Positions 54,252-63,857 of a DNA stretch of 64,000 nt are shown here, piece after piece. Numbering within the stretch: the stretch's first letter is position 1; every line of letters starts with the position of its first letter. The position numbers and the translations under genes were made by a program. The notes under the pieces are model-generated. The model had not been told where the DNA came from and searched no databases. It was given only the letters and a program-made list of their open reading frames with translations. Location of the stretch: assembly GCA_965116215.1 (NCBI GenBank), contig OZ220494.1, forward strand, positions 1,612,001-1,676,000. Direction: 5' to 3'. The stretch is from CBDBKL01 sp965116215 (lineage in GTDB: Bacteria > Bdellovibrionota > Bdellovibrionia > Bdellovibrionales > JAKFYE01).

Positions 54252-56912
54252 CTACTGTGAAAGTGAATCATAGAGGGATTTAAAGGCTATAGGCAACGAC
54301 TTTAGATTCTTTCCTGCACCTTGAGCAAAATGAGATCTTCCACCTCCCTGTCCGTCAAGTTGAGAGGCCACTTTTTTAAGAAGTGTTCCAGCATGGTATT
54401 TTTGAGTCAGATTTTGGGAGACGGAGACAATAATGGGATGTGACGTCTTTCCCTTTCCTACAATGACAATAATACCTGATTGGATTTTGTCTCTTAGAGA
54501 ATCTGCGACTTGTCCTAATACGGCTTTGTCCTCTAAATCGATATGAGCCGTTATGAGTTTTCCACCATCTATATTTTTTGCAGTATTGAGGATTTCTTTA
54601 ATATCTATTTCTTTTTTATTCCATTGAATTAATTGTTTTTTTAAGTTTTTAATGTCTTGTTCGAGATCTTTTATTTTTTGAATAATAGGCGTTTTTGTAT
54701 GGATTGTATTGTATGAGAAAGATGTAGGGATATTTTTTTCGAGGATAGTTTTTCCCCAAGTTTCAGTGAGCCCAAAGTATTTTCGGTTTATCAAGTTTTC
54801 TCTGGTGTTATTCATTAAATAAGCAACAGCTTCTTGTCCCGTTAGAGCTTCTATCCTGCGCACTCCAGAACTCACTCCCGTCTCTCTTACGATTTTAAAG
54901 ACTCTTATAGCTCCTGTGTTTTGAACATGGGTCCCGCCACATAATTCAAGGGAATAGTCTCCCATTTTGAGAACTCGAACAGAGTTTTTATACTTCTCTC
55001 CAGCTAAAGTGAGGGCCCCTTTTTTCACAGCTTCATTGTAGCTGCAATGGGCGATTGTCACAGGGAGGTTGTTAAAGATTTGTTCATTGACTTGAGCTTC
55101 AATTTGAAAAATCTCATTATCAGTCACAGGCTTGTTGTGAGTGAAATCAAATCTTAAATGTGTTGGCTCCACCAAAGACCCCGCTTGAGTCACATGCCTT
55201 CCTAAAACATTTCGTAAAGCAGCGTGAAGGAGATGAGTTGCAGAATGGTTATAGGCAACCTCTTGGCGATGAGAGGGTTTCACATGAAGCGAGAGTGTTT
55301 GCCCAACGTGTATTTCCCCTTGAGTCACAACAATATCATGTAGGTAGCAATCTTGAACTCTTGTACAATCCTTAATATCAATGGATATTGATGGATTTGA
55401 GCCCTTTCCCTGATCCCCGACTTGTCCACCCCCTTCAGCATAAAATGGTGTTTTATCAAAAATAATAAAGCCTGACTCACCTTCTTTTAATACGTCGACA
55501 TTTGTTTTTTCTTTTGAAATTTTTAATACGTTAGCTTCAGCACTTAATGAATCATATCCTACAAATAGAGTGGGATTTTGGTCTTGAGTCCATTGGAGAA
55601 GGAAGGTCTTATTTTTTGAAAAGTCCTGCTTTTTCCAAGAGGCCTGTGAACGTTTTCTTGTTTTTTCCATTTCACTTTGAAAAGCACTTTCATTAACATG
55701 AATACCATGTTCTCTACAAATCACCCGAGTGAGATCCATAGGGAATCCATATGTATCATAGAGCTTGAAGACCAGTGTGCTATCTAGGGTGTTACCAGCT
55801 TTTAGAGTTTTTAAAGCTGTGTCTAAAAGTTGTGTTCCTTGATCTAATGTTTTAAAAAATCGACTTTCTTCATCTTTAGTGGTCTGTTGAATCAATTCTT
55901 TATTTTGTTTTAACGAGGTGTATTCATCTCCCATATCTTCAATAACGCATTCAACAATAGAAGGGAGTAAAGATTTCGAAGATAATTTTTTCCCAAAGCG
56001 TAAACCTCTGCGCATTATACGTCTGAGAACATAGCCTCGCCCTTCATTTAGAGGGAGAACTCCATCTCCAATAAGAAATGCTGTCGCACGGGCGTGGTCT
56101 GCTAAAACCCTGTATGCGGCCATGACGTCTTTAGAGGCTCTATAGGGAAGGTCTGTCAGTTCTTGTATTCTTTCAATAAGGGTTTGAAAGATATCTGTTT
56201 CGTAATTGATGGGTGTGTTTTGTAAGACCGCCGTTAGTCTTTCAAGGCCAGCCCCCGTATCAATACTGGGGTGAGGCAATGGTTCCATCTGGCCGGAGGA
56301 TTTTTCATCAAATTGCATAAATACAAGATTCCAAATCTCTACGTAACGGTCTTCTGAAGGAGAAGTTTTAGGTCCATGATCATAGAATATCTCAGAGCAG
56401 GGGCCACAGGGACCTGTTTCTCCCATTCTCCAAAAATTATCCTCGGGTCCACAGCGCAGAATTTTACTTATAGGCACTCTCTCTTGTTGATGCCAAATGT
56501 TTGCAGCTTCATCATCATCTTTAAAAACTGTAACATGAAGTCGATCCATGGGAATTTTTAATTCATTCGTTAGAAAATCCCAGGAAAAATGAATAGCTTC
56601 TTTTTTAAAATAATCTTTAAATGAAAAATTTCCCAGCATTTCAAAGAATGTGTGATGTCGTGCTGTGAATCCTACATTCTCGAGATCATTGTGCTTTCCG
56701 CCTGCACGGACACACTTTTGTGAATTAACGACTCTCTTATGAGGAGGTTTTTCTAGTCCCAAAAAAAATTTTTTAAACTGATTCATTCCTGCATTAGTGA
56801 ATAAAAGAGTACGATCTTCCTCATCGGGAACAAGACTGGAGGAGGGAACTCGAATATGTCCTTGTTCTTTAAAATAATTTATAAATGCTGATCGTACTTC
56901 AAAACTCTTCAT
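54252..56912 (-). CDS. alaS: Alanyl-tRNA synthetase
   Basis: 886 residues. Class II core with VPDEEDRTLLFTNAGMNQF and FFEMLGNFSFKDYFKKEA. The editing domain has the zinc-binding HxxxH motif (NHSATHLLHA) and the distal CGGTH. The C-terminal C-Ala domain closes the protein (KTSHPIIVSV, GGGRSHFAQGAG). All catalytic and editing motifs look intact. It overlaps recX by 14 bases. Confidence 0.97.
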   Translation of the reverse strand: MKSFEVRSAFINYFKEQGHIRVPSSSLVPDEEDRTLLFTNAGMNQFKKFFLGLEKPPHKRVVNSQKCVRAGGKHNDLENVGFTARHHTFFEMLGNFSFKDYFKKEAIHFSWDFLTNELKIPMDRLHVTVFKDDDEAANIWHQQERVPISKILRCGPEDNFWRMGETGPCGPCSEIFYDHGPKTSPSEDRYVEIWNLVFMQFDEKSSGQMEPLPHPSIDTGAGLERLTAVLQNTPINYETDIFQTLIERIQELTDLPYRASKDVMAAYRVLADHARATAFLIGDGVLPLNEGRGYVLRRIMRRGLRFGKKLSSKSLLPSIVECVIEDMGDEYTSLKQNKELIQQTTKDEESRFFKTLDQGTQLLDTALKTLKAGNTLDSTLVFKLYDTYGFPMDLTRVICREHGIHVNESAFQSEMEKTRKRSQASWKKQDFSKNKTFLLQWTQDQNPTLFVGYDSLSAEANVLKISKEKTNVDVLKEGESGFIIFDKTPFYAEGGGQVGDQGKGSNPSISIDIKDCTRVQDCYLHDIVVTQGEIHVGQTLSLHVKPSHRQEVAYNHSATHLLHAALRNVLGRHVTQAGSLVEPTHLRFDFTHNKPVTDNEIFQIEAQVNEQIFNNLPVTIAHCSYNEAVKKGALTLAGEKYKNSVRVLKMGDYSLELCGGTHVQNTGAIRVFKIVRETGVSSGVRRIEALTGQEAVAYLMNNTRENLINRKYFGLTETWGKTILEKNIPTSFSYNTIHTKTPIIQKIKDLEQDIKNLKKQLIQWNKKEIDIKEILNTAKNIDGGKLITAHIDLEDKAVLGQVADSLRDKIQSGIIVIVGKGKTSHPIIVSVSQNLTQKYHAGTLLKKVASQLDGQGGGRSHFAQGAGKNLKSLPIAFKSLYDSLSQ

Positions 56913-57360
56913 TAAGCACTTTCTGTATAATATGAGAGGAATATCCCCGGTAGGCTAACCATCTCATAATTTTTTGTTTTTTATTGTATTCTTTCAATTG
57001 TTCCTTTCCAAAATGTTTTATGACTAAGTGATAGGCTTTATGAGCCTCTTTATCATCAGTTAAGGTGAGATAAGGCAACCCTTTTTTCTTAAGGACATGT
57101 TGAATATAGGAGTTTGATTTGCCCTTATGGTTTAAATTTTCAAAGATTCTGCGGGAAAGAATCTGTGGGGGAGTCAGCCATTTTGATTCCTTAGCATATT
57201 CAAGAGCTTTCTGGATCTCATTTTTTTCGTGAAATGGAGAGAGTTTCTCTATAAGTTCCCTCTCTGAATGATCTCGGCGGGCTAAATAACGAGTGAGTCG
57301 ATCTATTGCAGATACCTTCTTTTTTTTTAAGTGTGAATTGTTATTTTCTGGGTCAGGCAT
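56899..57360 (-). CDS. recX: Regulatory protein RecX
   Basis: 153 residues, all alpha, with the RecX three-helix repeat pattern: RLTRYLARRDHSERELIEKL, then SRRIFENLNHKGKSNSYIQ and MRWLAYRGYSSHIIQKVL. RecX limits RecA filament growth. recA itself is on the opposite strand about 2.4 kb away, so the usual recA-recX adjacency is broken and recX is instead coupled to alaS and a pilus-type ATPase. Confidence 0.85.
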   Translation of the reverse strand: MPDPENNNSHLKKKKVSAIDRLTRYLARRDHSERELIEKLSPFHEKNEIQKALEYAKESKWLTPPQILSRRIFENLNHKGKSNSYIQHVLKKKGLPYLTLTDDKEAHKAYHLVIKHFGKEQLKEYNKKQKIMRWLAYRGYSSHIIQKVLNEEF

Positions 57361-57366
57361 GTATTT

Positions 57367-58578
57367 CTATTTCTTACGTTTTCTTTTTTTGGGCTTCGTT
57401 TCTGTAGATTCTATAGATTCTATTTCGAGATTGGGAATGTTATCCCAATATGTTTTGCTTTCAACAGCTGTCTTTTCAAAATCCTTCCATTTTCTGTCGC
57501 TTCCCCCCTTGATCCCTTCATAGCGAAGTGCAAAGTCCTTTGGGTTTGTACTTAATTTTTGTGCTTCACCGTAGTCAATGATTTCGTTTGTAATCAATTG
57601 CATGAGGCTTTGATCAAATGATTGCATTCCAAAGGAGATAAACCCATCTTCTATTGCTGAATGAATTTCAGATGTTCTATTGCTGTCTTCAATAAGCTCT
57701 TTGATGCGAGCATTATTAATCATAATTTCTACCGCTGGAATCGGTCCTGTACCGTCTTTTTTTTGAGCCAGTCTTTGGCAGATGATGGCTTTCAAGGTGG
57801 TACTCAACTGATTTCTGATTTGTATTTGTTTGTGTGATTCATAATGAAGCAAAATACGACTGATAGATTCGTGAGTATTGGATGTATGAAGTGTTGAAAT
57901 GACAAGATGGCCCGTCTCTGCGGCTAAGAGGGCTGTGTTGACTGTTTCTTGGTCGCGCATTTCTCCAACAAAAATCACATCAGGGTCTTGTCTTAGAGCG
58001 GATCTGAGAGCTGCGGCAAATGAGGGTGTGTCTGATCTTAATTCTCTTTGAGAAATCAGACTGCGTCGGTCGGATAGAGCAAATTCAATAGGATCCTCAA
58101 TAGTGATAATATGTTTTTTCTTATTTTTATTAATATAATCAATAATAGAGGCGCACGTTGTCGTTTTTCCAGAGCCTGTGACTCCAGTGACTAAGATCAG
58201 CCCTCTTTCAAAATTGGCAATTTGCTCTACTACGGGAGGAAGATGTAGGGTTTGAAAATCTGGGACTTTAAAAGGAATATTCCGAAAAACGGCTCGAGCA
58301 AGCCCCATCTGTTTAAAAACATTTAAACGAAATCGGCCTAGGCCGGAAACACTGTATCCCATATCAATTTCGTTGTTTTTTTGGAAAGAATGTTTTTGAG
58401 ATGTGCTCATAAGCGATAAAGCCATTTCTGCAATATCTTTTCCATTTATTCTTTCATAACTGGAGTCCAAGACTTCTAACTGTCCATGTCGACGGATGAC
58501 AGGTTTTACACCATTCTTCAAATGGATATCGCTCGCTTCACGCTGAAGGGCATGAGTCAGAATTTTATTAATGTCCAT
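57367..58578 (-). CDS. Second PilT/PilU-like retraction ATPase
   Basis: 403 residues with Walker A GVTGSGKT, TIEDPIEFAL, RQDPDVIFVGEMRD and STLHTSNTHES. The motor core is complete. It differs from the PilT at 3031-4107 in the C-terminal region: a PilU-type segment with no AIRNLIRE motif (AVEIMINNARIKELIED instead) and a Lys-rich tail. PilU proteins cooperate with PilT in several bacteria. It is the first gene of a minus-strand run with recX and alaS, six bases upstream of recX. Confidence 0.9.
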   Translation of the reverse strand: MDINKILTHALQREASDIHLKNGVKPVIRRHGQLEVLDSSYERINGKDIAEMALSLMSTSQKHSFQKNNEIDMGYSVSGLGRFRLNVFKQMGLARAVFRNIPFKVPDFQTLHLPPVVEQIANFERGLILVTGVTGSGKTTTCASIIDYINKNKKKHIITIEDPIEFALSDRRSLISQRELRSDTPSFAAALRSALRQDPDVIFVGEMRDQETVNTALLAAETGHLVISTLHTSNTHESISRILLHYESHKQIQIRNQLSTTLKAIICQRLAQKKDGTGPIPAVEIMINNARIKELIEDSNRTSEIHSAIEDGFISFGMQSFDQSLMQLITNEIIDYGEAQKLSTNPKDFALRYEGIKGGSDRKWKDFEKTAVESKTYWDNIPNLEIESIESTETKPKKRKRKK

Positions 58579-58751
58579 TCACTTAGTTTAAAGGGGAACG
58601 GTGTCTAAGGGAAATGCTTCTTCTGCTAAAGTCACACCTGGGTAGGGGATGAGGTGAGCCACACAAGTCGCTCTTTTATCAACGAGGAGAGTTTTTGCAA
58701 TGAGTTATTCCTATTGACTCATTTCTCTTGAGACACGTACTCTACGCTTTC

Positions 58752-59228
58752 ATGAAGACATTCTTTATCTGGAGTGCCAAAGGGTATGGATTGGGAGATA
58801 TAAAAAGTGCACCCGGAACCTTTGGAACCATAGGAGTTCTTCCTCTCTGCTTGGTCTTATCCTTTTTGCCGTCACTATTGGCTCTTATTTTCACTTTTTT
58901 ATTTGTACTTTTTGCCATCGTTTGTGCTGAGTTTTATGAAAGTGAGATGAAGACGCATGATTCTAAGAAAATTGTCATTGATGAAATGGCAGGGTATCTG
59001 GTGGCTATGGTTTGGTTACCTATAACATGGCCTTCTTATATTTTGGGGTTTACGGTTTTCCGCCTTTTAGATATTTTTAAACCTTTCCCTATTTCATTTA
59101 TTGAAAAAAGACTCAAGGGAGGAGTGGGTGTTGTGATGGACGATGTTTTAGCAGGTCTTTTCACCAATGTGTTTCTACAAATCCTGTACACACAGACCCC
59201 CCTTCTTGGACAAAAGTGGCCTCTATGA
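58752..59228 (+). CDS. pgpA: Phosphatidylglycerophosphatase A
   Basis: Membrane enzyme removing the phosphate of phosphatidylglycerol phosphate. The motif GYGLGDIKSAPGTFGT is characteristic, then VIDEMAGY and the region FRLLDIFKPFP, with an Asp in VMDDVLAG. About four membrane segments are visible. The frame opens at TTG 58728; I prefer the ATG at 58752, with no good ribosome site at either. It is tightly followed by pncC and recA. Confidence 0.92.
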   Translation: MKTFFIWSAKGYGLGDIKSAPGTFGTIGVLPLCLVLSFLPSLLALIFTFLFVLFAIVCAEFYESEMKTHDSKKIVIDEMAGYLVAMVWLPITWPSYILGFTVFRLLDIFKPFPISFIEKRLKGGVGVVMDDVLAGLFTNVFLQILYTQTPLLGQKWPL

Positions 59229-59713
59229 ATGAGAGGGCTTTTCGCTGTTTGGAAGAATTAAAAAAACAGAGAGCGACATTGAGCCTAGCGGAGAGCTGTA
59301 CAGGAGGACTGCTTTCGGTGCAATTAACAGATTTACCTGGAGCGTCGGAAGTATTTTGGGGAACCATTGTCTGTTACGCTAACTCTGTCAAAGTTGAAGT
59401 CTTAAATGTCTCGGAGGCCCATCTCAAAAAATATGGGGCTGTGAGTACGGAAGTCGCTGTTGACATGGCGCGTAGGACGCGAAAACGATTGAGCACGACA
59501 TGGTCTCTGGCTATCACTGGTGTGGCTGGTCCGAGGGGTGGAACACCAAGGACGCCAGTGGGGACTGTCTGTTTTGGTATCTGTGGCCCAGATATTGAAG
59601 AGACAAGGATATGTCATTTTAACGGTGACCGAAGGCGTGTTCGTGAGGCAGCAGCTCATATGGGTCTGTCTATTTTAGAACATGCACTTTTTAAAAAAAG
59701 AGAGAGAGCTTGA
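59225..59713 (+). CDS. pncC: Nicotinamide-nucleotide amidase, CinA C-terminal domain
   Basis: Single-domain CinA_C protein: LAESCTGGLLSVQLTDLPGAS is the N-terminal signature, then ITGVAGPRGGTPRTPVGTV. It deamidates NMN in the pyridine nucleotide cycle and lacks the N-terminal CinA domain. The ATG overlaps the pgpA stop (ATGA); an upstream GTG at 59216 is the alternative. The gene is adjacent to recA, the classic cinA-recA neighbourhood. Confidence 0.9.
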   Translation: MNERAFRCLEELKKQRATLSLAESCTGGLLSVQLTDLPGASEVFWGTIVCYANSVKVEVLNVSEAHLKKYGAVSTEVAVDMARRTRKRLSTTWSLAITGVAGPRGGTPRTPVGTVCFGICGPDIEETRICHFNGDRRRVREAAAHMGLSILEHALFKKRERA

Positions 59714-59749
59714 AGACAGTAACATTTTAACCATTAAGGAGAAGAGGCT

Positions 59750-60817
59750 ATGGGTTTAGATACAGAGAAAATAAAAGCACTGGATCTTGCTATTTCATCG
59801 ATTGAAAAACAATTCGGTAAAGGTTCTATTATGAAACTAGGTGGAGATGGAAAAGCTCTGCAGGATAATATACCGGTTATCAGTACAGGCTCTCTAGCTT
59901 TAGATATTGGTCTCGGAATTGGTGGGATTCCTCGCGGGCGTATTATTGAAATTTATGGACCAGAGAGTTCAGGTAAGACCACTTTAGCACTTTCAACCAT
60001 TGCGGAGGCACAAAAAGACGGAGGTGTTGCGGCCTTTGTGGATGCCGAACATGCTCTAGATGTCAGTTATGCACGTAAACTGGGTGTCAATACGAAGGAC
60101 TTATTGATTTCTCAGCCAGATACGGGAGAGCAGGCTTTAGAAATTACGGAAACCCTAGTTCGTTCGGGAGCTGTTGATATCTTAGTGGTTGATTCTGTGG
60201 CGGCCTTGACTCCACGTGCAGAAATCGAAGGAGACATGGGAGATAGCCATATGGGTCTTCAGGCGCGCTTAATGTCTCAAGCCCTTCGGAAGTTAACGGC
60301 ATCTATTAGTCGCAGTCATACAACGGTGATTTTTATCAATCAAATTCGAATGAAAATTGGAGTTATGTTTGGGAATCCGGAGACAACAACAGGGGGGAAT
60401 GCTTTAAAGTTTTATTCTTCAGTGCGTTTAGATGTTCGTCGTATTGGGGCCATTAAAAACGGAGACCAAGTGATAGGAAATAGAACGGCAGTTAAGGTCG
60501 TTAAGAATAAGATGGCCCCTCCATTTGCCCGTGTAGAGTTTGATTTAATGTATGGGGAGGGAATTTCTCGAGAGGGGGATATTCTGGATCTTGCTGTTGG
60601 AGAAGGTTTGATTGAAAAGTCGGGGGCATGGTTTAGTAAGAATGGTGAACGTTTAGGGCAGGGACGTGATAATGTAAAAAAATATCTAAAAGAAAATCCT
60701 AAACTTTTGGAAGAGCTGCGTGAAAAAATTCTGTTAACCAAAGGTATCATGCAAAAACCGTCGTCTGTAGATGAGCCCCGGCCTCGGAAGATATCAAAAA
60801 GAGCAAAGATGAACTAA
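59750..60817 (+). CDS. recA: Recombinase RecA
   Basis: 355 residues with Walker A GPESSGKT (70-77), the FGKGSIMKLG region, VVDSVAALTPRAEIEGDMGD and SQALRKLTASISRS. Central to homologous recombination and the SOS response. A GGAG site lies before the ATG. No clear SOS box was found in the 36 bases after pncC. It ends in the typical basic tail (PRPRKISKRAK). Confidence 0.98.
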   Translation: MGLDTEKIKALDLAISSIEKQFGKGSIMKLGGDGKALQDNIPVISTGSLALDIGLGIGGIPRGRIIEIYGPESSGKTTLALSTIAEAQKDGGVAAFVDAEHALDVSYARKLGVNTKDLLISQPDTGEQALEITETLVRSGAVDILVVDSVAALTPRAEIEGDMGDSHMGLQARLMSQALRKLTASISRSHTTVIFINQIRMKIGVMFGNPETTTGGNALKFYSSVRLDVRRIGAIKNGDQVIGNRTAVKVVKNKMAPPFARVEFDLMYGEGISREGDILDLAVGEGLIEKSGAWFSKNGERLGQGRDNVKKYLKENPKLLEELREKILLTKGIMQKPSSVDEPRPRKISKRAKMN

Positions 60818-60879
60818 AAAATAGGTTAAGAACACTTCAATGATGTCGCCTTGTTTATCGTTTCTCTTTTTATTTGTCC

Positions 60880-60990
60880 TTTGAGCCTTCGGCGAAGACG
60901 AGCTTGCAGCTTTTGGAGTCGTCTGAGTTTTAAGGGGGAAGATAAAAATCCTTTTCTTACAGATAGGCTTGATGGCATAGAAATCTATAC
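60880..60990 (-). repeat. Intergenic repeat copy C, 3' of recA
   Basis: Read on the minus strand it contains AGCTCGTCTTCGCCGAAGGC, identical to the same segment in A1 (36722-36741), preceded by CTCAGACGACTCC and AAAAGGATTTTTATCTTCC, the last shared with B0. The inverted arms are not preserved. It begins about 60 bases after the recA stop. Confidence 0.7.
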
Positions 60991-61287
60991 TGCCTAAACA
61001 CCAATCCACTTTTGTTTGTCGATTGAAAGATAAGACAGTTGTTTTATAAAAGTTCTAAAACTTTTATATGTAGACTTTTGTCTTAATTTTTTTAGAGAGC
61101 ATCTCAGTGAAATGCATTTCTATAGAGCTTTATAGATGTTTTTTTATCTTCATTGTCAGGATGTTTGGATAGGGAAGATGGAAAAAGATATTTACTTCTT
61201 CTTACAAAGATAAAAGTTTCAAAATATTTCCACTCCTTTTTGCCTCCATGAATTGAGAATTGATCGGAATGAGCCGAAGTCAATCTT
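60991..61287. other. Rest of the recA-subtilase intergenic region
   Basis: Includes the perfect 10-base inverted repeat TATAAAAGTT-loop CTAA-AACTTTTATA at 61045-61068, an AT-rich structure of unknown role. No gene was recognised in the 470 bases between recA and the protease. Confidence 0.5.
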
Positions 61288-62628
61288 ATGGGAAAAAAAA
61301 TAAAAAACTATTTTCCTATAGTGCTATTTCTCATAATGGGTTGCTCTTCAGGTATGGAGACCTTGGTTGAACAATCTCAACACTATCGGCAAAAATTTTA
61401 TCCACAATGTCAATTTCAGCAAAATCTTCAACCCTCGCCCTTTTCTTCTCTTCAGAGAGGACAAACACTATTTGTTCAAGAGAGATTTTTTCCAGCATTG
61501 AGTCATCGATCTATGACGATGCAAAAGCATTTGAATTATATTCGGGCCCAAGAGGGATGGGAGACATTTTATCACCCTAAAACAGGTATTAAAAATGATG
61601 TTGTGGTAGCTGTTATAGATGCTGGAGTTGATATAGATCACGAAGATATTCGGTCAATGCTTTGGGTCAATAGAGATGAAATACCCAATAATAATATTGA
61701 TGATGATGGTAATGGATTTGTTGATGATGTTCATGGATATAATTTTGCAGATGATAATGGAAACCCTAGGCCAGCTTATTTCCCTCGGCAAGAGTGTTCT
61801 AAACTGTCTTCTCATGGAACACATGTGTCTGGTCTGATAGTGGCCGATTTCAATAATGGACGTGGTGTAGCAGGAGTGATGGGAAGTAAGGCTCGGCTCA
61901 TGTCTCTGAATGTATTTGGAAAATTTGGTCAGGGTTGCTCTGCTCCCAGCCATGTTTCTATAGCAGATGCTATCCTCTATGCTGTCGACAATGGAGCAAA
62001 TATTATTAATATCAGTTTTGGGAGTGCTATTGGGTCTCAACGTCCTGATGTCTCTATACAAAGGGCCATTGTCTATGCTCTTGATCGAGGTGTTGTGGTC
62101 ATTGCATCGGCTGGAAATAGTAAGGGTCAAGGTAAGGAGTTAAAGATGCAACTGGAGGGGGCATCTTGGCCAGCCTCCTATGGGGCACAGTATGCAGGTA
62201 TGATTACAGTGGGTGCCACAAGTGTTAATGACAATCAAAAATGTCGGGTTTCAAACTATAGTTCTGTTTTTGTAGAAATTGGAGCCCCTGGGTGTGATTG
62301 GCAAGAGTCTAAGAATGGAATTTATTCCTCTCTTCCGGGTCAGCAGTATGGGTTCTTGGGGGGAACGTCCATGGCGGCACCTATAGTTGCTGGAGCTGCT
62401 GCCTTAGCTTATGGTTTGATTCGAGATCGATCAGGTCGTATCCCTTCTCCAGCAGAGGTTGAAGATGTTTTATTAACAGGATCCCGACGTCAATGGCATC
62501 TTGTTGAATCTTTTAAGGATGGAAGAGTTGTTGATTTATTAGCTCTAACTGATGTCATTAATAGGCGTTACCCATTCTATAGTGACCTCTCTTATAACAC
62601 GATGGGTTTTCATTCTGAGTGTGGCTAG
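61288..62628 (+). CDS. Subtilisin-like serine protease lipoprotein
   Basis: 446 residues. The lipobox LIMGC places the lipidated Cys at 19. The peptidase S8 domain has Asp111 (AVIDAGVDIDHED), His176 (SSHGTHVSG), Asn277 (ASAGNS) and Ser361 (GGTSMAAPIVAGAA). A prodomain-like segment (20-85) comes first. All catalytic residues are present, so an active extracytoplasmic protease is expected. Just after its stop a partial copy of its 3' end is repeated. Confidence 0.93.
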   Translation: MGKKIKNYFPIVLFLIMGCSSGMETLVEQSQHYRQKFYPQCQFQQNLQPSPFSSLQRGQTLFVQERFFPALSHRSMTMQKHLNYIRAQEGWETFYHPKTGIKNDVVVAVIDAGVDIDHEDIRSMLWVNRDEIPNNNIDDDGNGFVDDVHGYNFADDNGNPRPAYFPRQECSKLSSHGTHVSGLIVADFNNGRGVAGVMGSKARLMSLNVFGKFGQGCSAPSHVSIADAILYAVDNGANIINISFGSAIGSQRPDVSIQRAIVYALDRGVVVIASAGNSKGQGKELKMQLEGASWPASYGAQYAGMITVGATSVNDNQKCRVSNYSSVFVEIGAPGCDWQESKNGIYSSLPGQQYGFLGGTSMAAPIVAGAAALAYGLIRDRSGRIPSPAEVEDVLLTGSRRQWHLVESFKDGRVVDLLALTDVINRRYPFYSDLSYNTMGFHSECG

Positions 62629-62693
62629 TAAGTTGTGATGGGCCCTCATAATCACCTATAACAAGAATGGCTTTTCGTTCTGAGTGTGATAAG
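62594..62693 (+). repeat. Short direct duplication of the subtilase 3' end
   Basis: 62594-62628 (end of the gene, containing CATTCTGAGTGTGGCTAG) and 62658-62693 (containing CGTTCTGAGTGTGATAAG) align over about 35 bases with a few changes and one indel. It looks like a local 3' duplication. Confidence 0.7.
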
Positions 62694-62837
62694 ATGAGGA
62701 TGATACAGCTATAGAAGTTTCGTTGTTCTTAAAATTATGAAGAAGAGCTTTTGATAAAAACAAAAGCCTTTGGTTATGATGTGTAAAGACTGAAAAAATA
62801 ATGAAGAAGTAAAGAGGCCTGAATTAAAGGAATCGTT

Positions 62838-63857
62838 TTGGATAAAAGTAAAGTCTATCTTTTACAAAAACGTCTTTATATCTTAGCTCTTTTTTTAGGC
62901 CTCATACTTATGGCCTTTAAATTTATTGCATATGAAATCACCAATTCTAAAGCCATTTTTTCAGATGCCTTAGAAAGTATAATTAATGTTGTTTCAGCTC
63001 TTGTTGGCTTTATTGTTATTATAGTCTCAACAAAACCTGCAGATCGTAATCACCCCTATGGTCATGGAAAAATAGAATATTTTTCTGCAGCCTTTGAGGG
63101 TGGGTTTATATTTTTTGCGGCAGTGTTTATTATTATGGAGTCTGTGCCCTCTTTTTATAATGAGGGGGATCTTAGATCTATTGACATAGGGGTATTGATT
63201 ACTGGATTGGCTGGTTTAATGAATGCTGGTGTGGGGCTTTACCTACAGCGGTTGGGACGCCAGTCGGATTCATTAGCCATGCAGGCGAGCGGCCAACACT
63301 TGCTGTCTGATTTTTGGACGAGTGTAGGGCTTGTTGTGGGATTACTTTTAGTGCATTGGACTCATTGGACATGGGTGGATCCCGCTCTGGCTATATTGGT
63401 TGCTCTCTATTTACTTTATAATGGGGGAAGACTCATTCGTGAATCCATTGGAAAACTTATGGATGAGGGTGATATGAAACTGATTGAGAACATGAAAGAG
63501 TTGTTTCCAAAGTTTATTACTTCTGGAATTATTCAAATTCATCATACAAGAGTTTTACGTTCCGGACAATATCATCATATAGATGCACATGTTGTTGTTC
63601 CTGAGTTTTGGAATGTTTCCAAGGCTCATGATGAAACAAATGATTTTGAACGACGTTTTTTGGAGGGATCTGGAATCAGTGGTGAAATGCACTTACACCT
63701 TGATCCCTGTCGTAGGGCTTATTGTCGAATTTGTGCTGTCAGTGATTGTCCCATTCGTACGGAAACTTTTCAAAAAAGAGAGCCTTTTTCTATTGATGAA
63801 CTTTTAGATCCAGAAGAGCCTGAAAGGTACAAAAAGCGTGGAAAACCTATTTATTGA
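62838..63857 (+). CDS. Cation diffusion facilitator metal transporter with Cys-rich tail
   Basis: 339 residues, TTG start with an AAAGGA site. About six membrane helices are followed by a cytoplasmic domain. The HPYGHGKIEYFSAA motif is CDF-typical. The transmembrane metal site has HxxxD (His154, Asp158) but the first half reads ExxxN (Glu46, Asn50) instead of DxxxD or HxxxD. After the cytoplasmic domain comes CRRAYCRICAVSDC, Cys291, 296, 299 and 304, a likely metal-binding cluster. It exports a divalent metal; which one cannot be told. Confidence 0.88.
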   Translation: MDKSKVYLLQKRLYILALFLGLILMAFKFIAYEITNSKAIFSDALESIINVVSALVGFIVIIVSTKPADRNHPYGHGKIEYFSAAFEGGFIFFAAVFIIMESVPSFYNEGDLRSIDIGVLITGLAGLMNAGVGLYLQRLGRQSDSLAMQASGQHLLSDFWTSVGLVVGLLLVHWTHWTWVDPALAILVALYLLYNGGRLIRESIGKLMDEGDMKLIENMKELFPKFITSGIIQIHHTRVLRSGQYHHIDAHVVVPEFWNVSKAHDETNDFERRFLEGSGISGEMHLHLDPCRRAYCRICAVSDCPIRTETFQKREPFSIDELLDPEEPERYKKRGKPIY

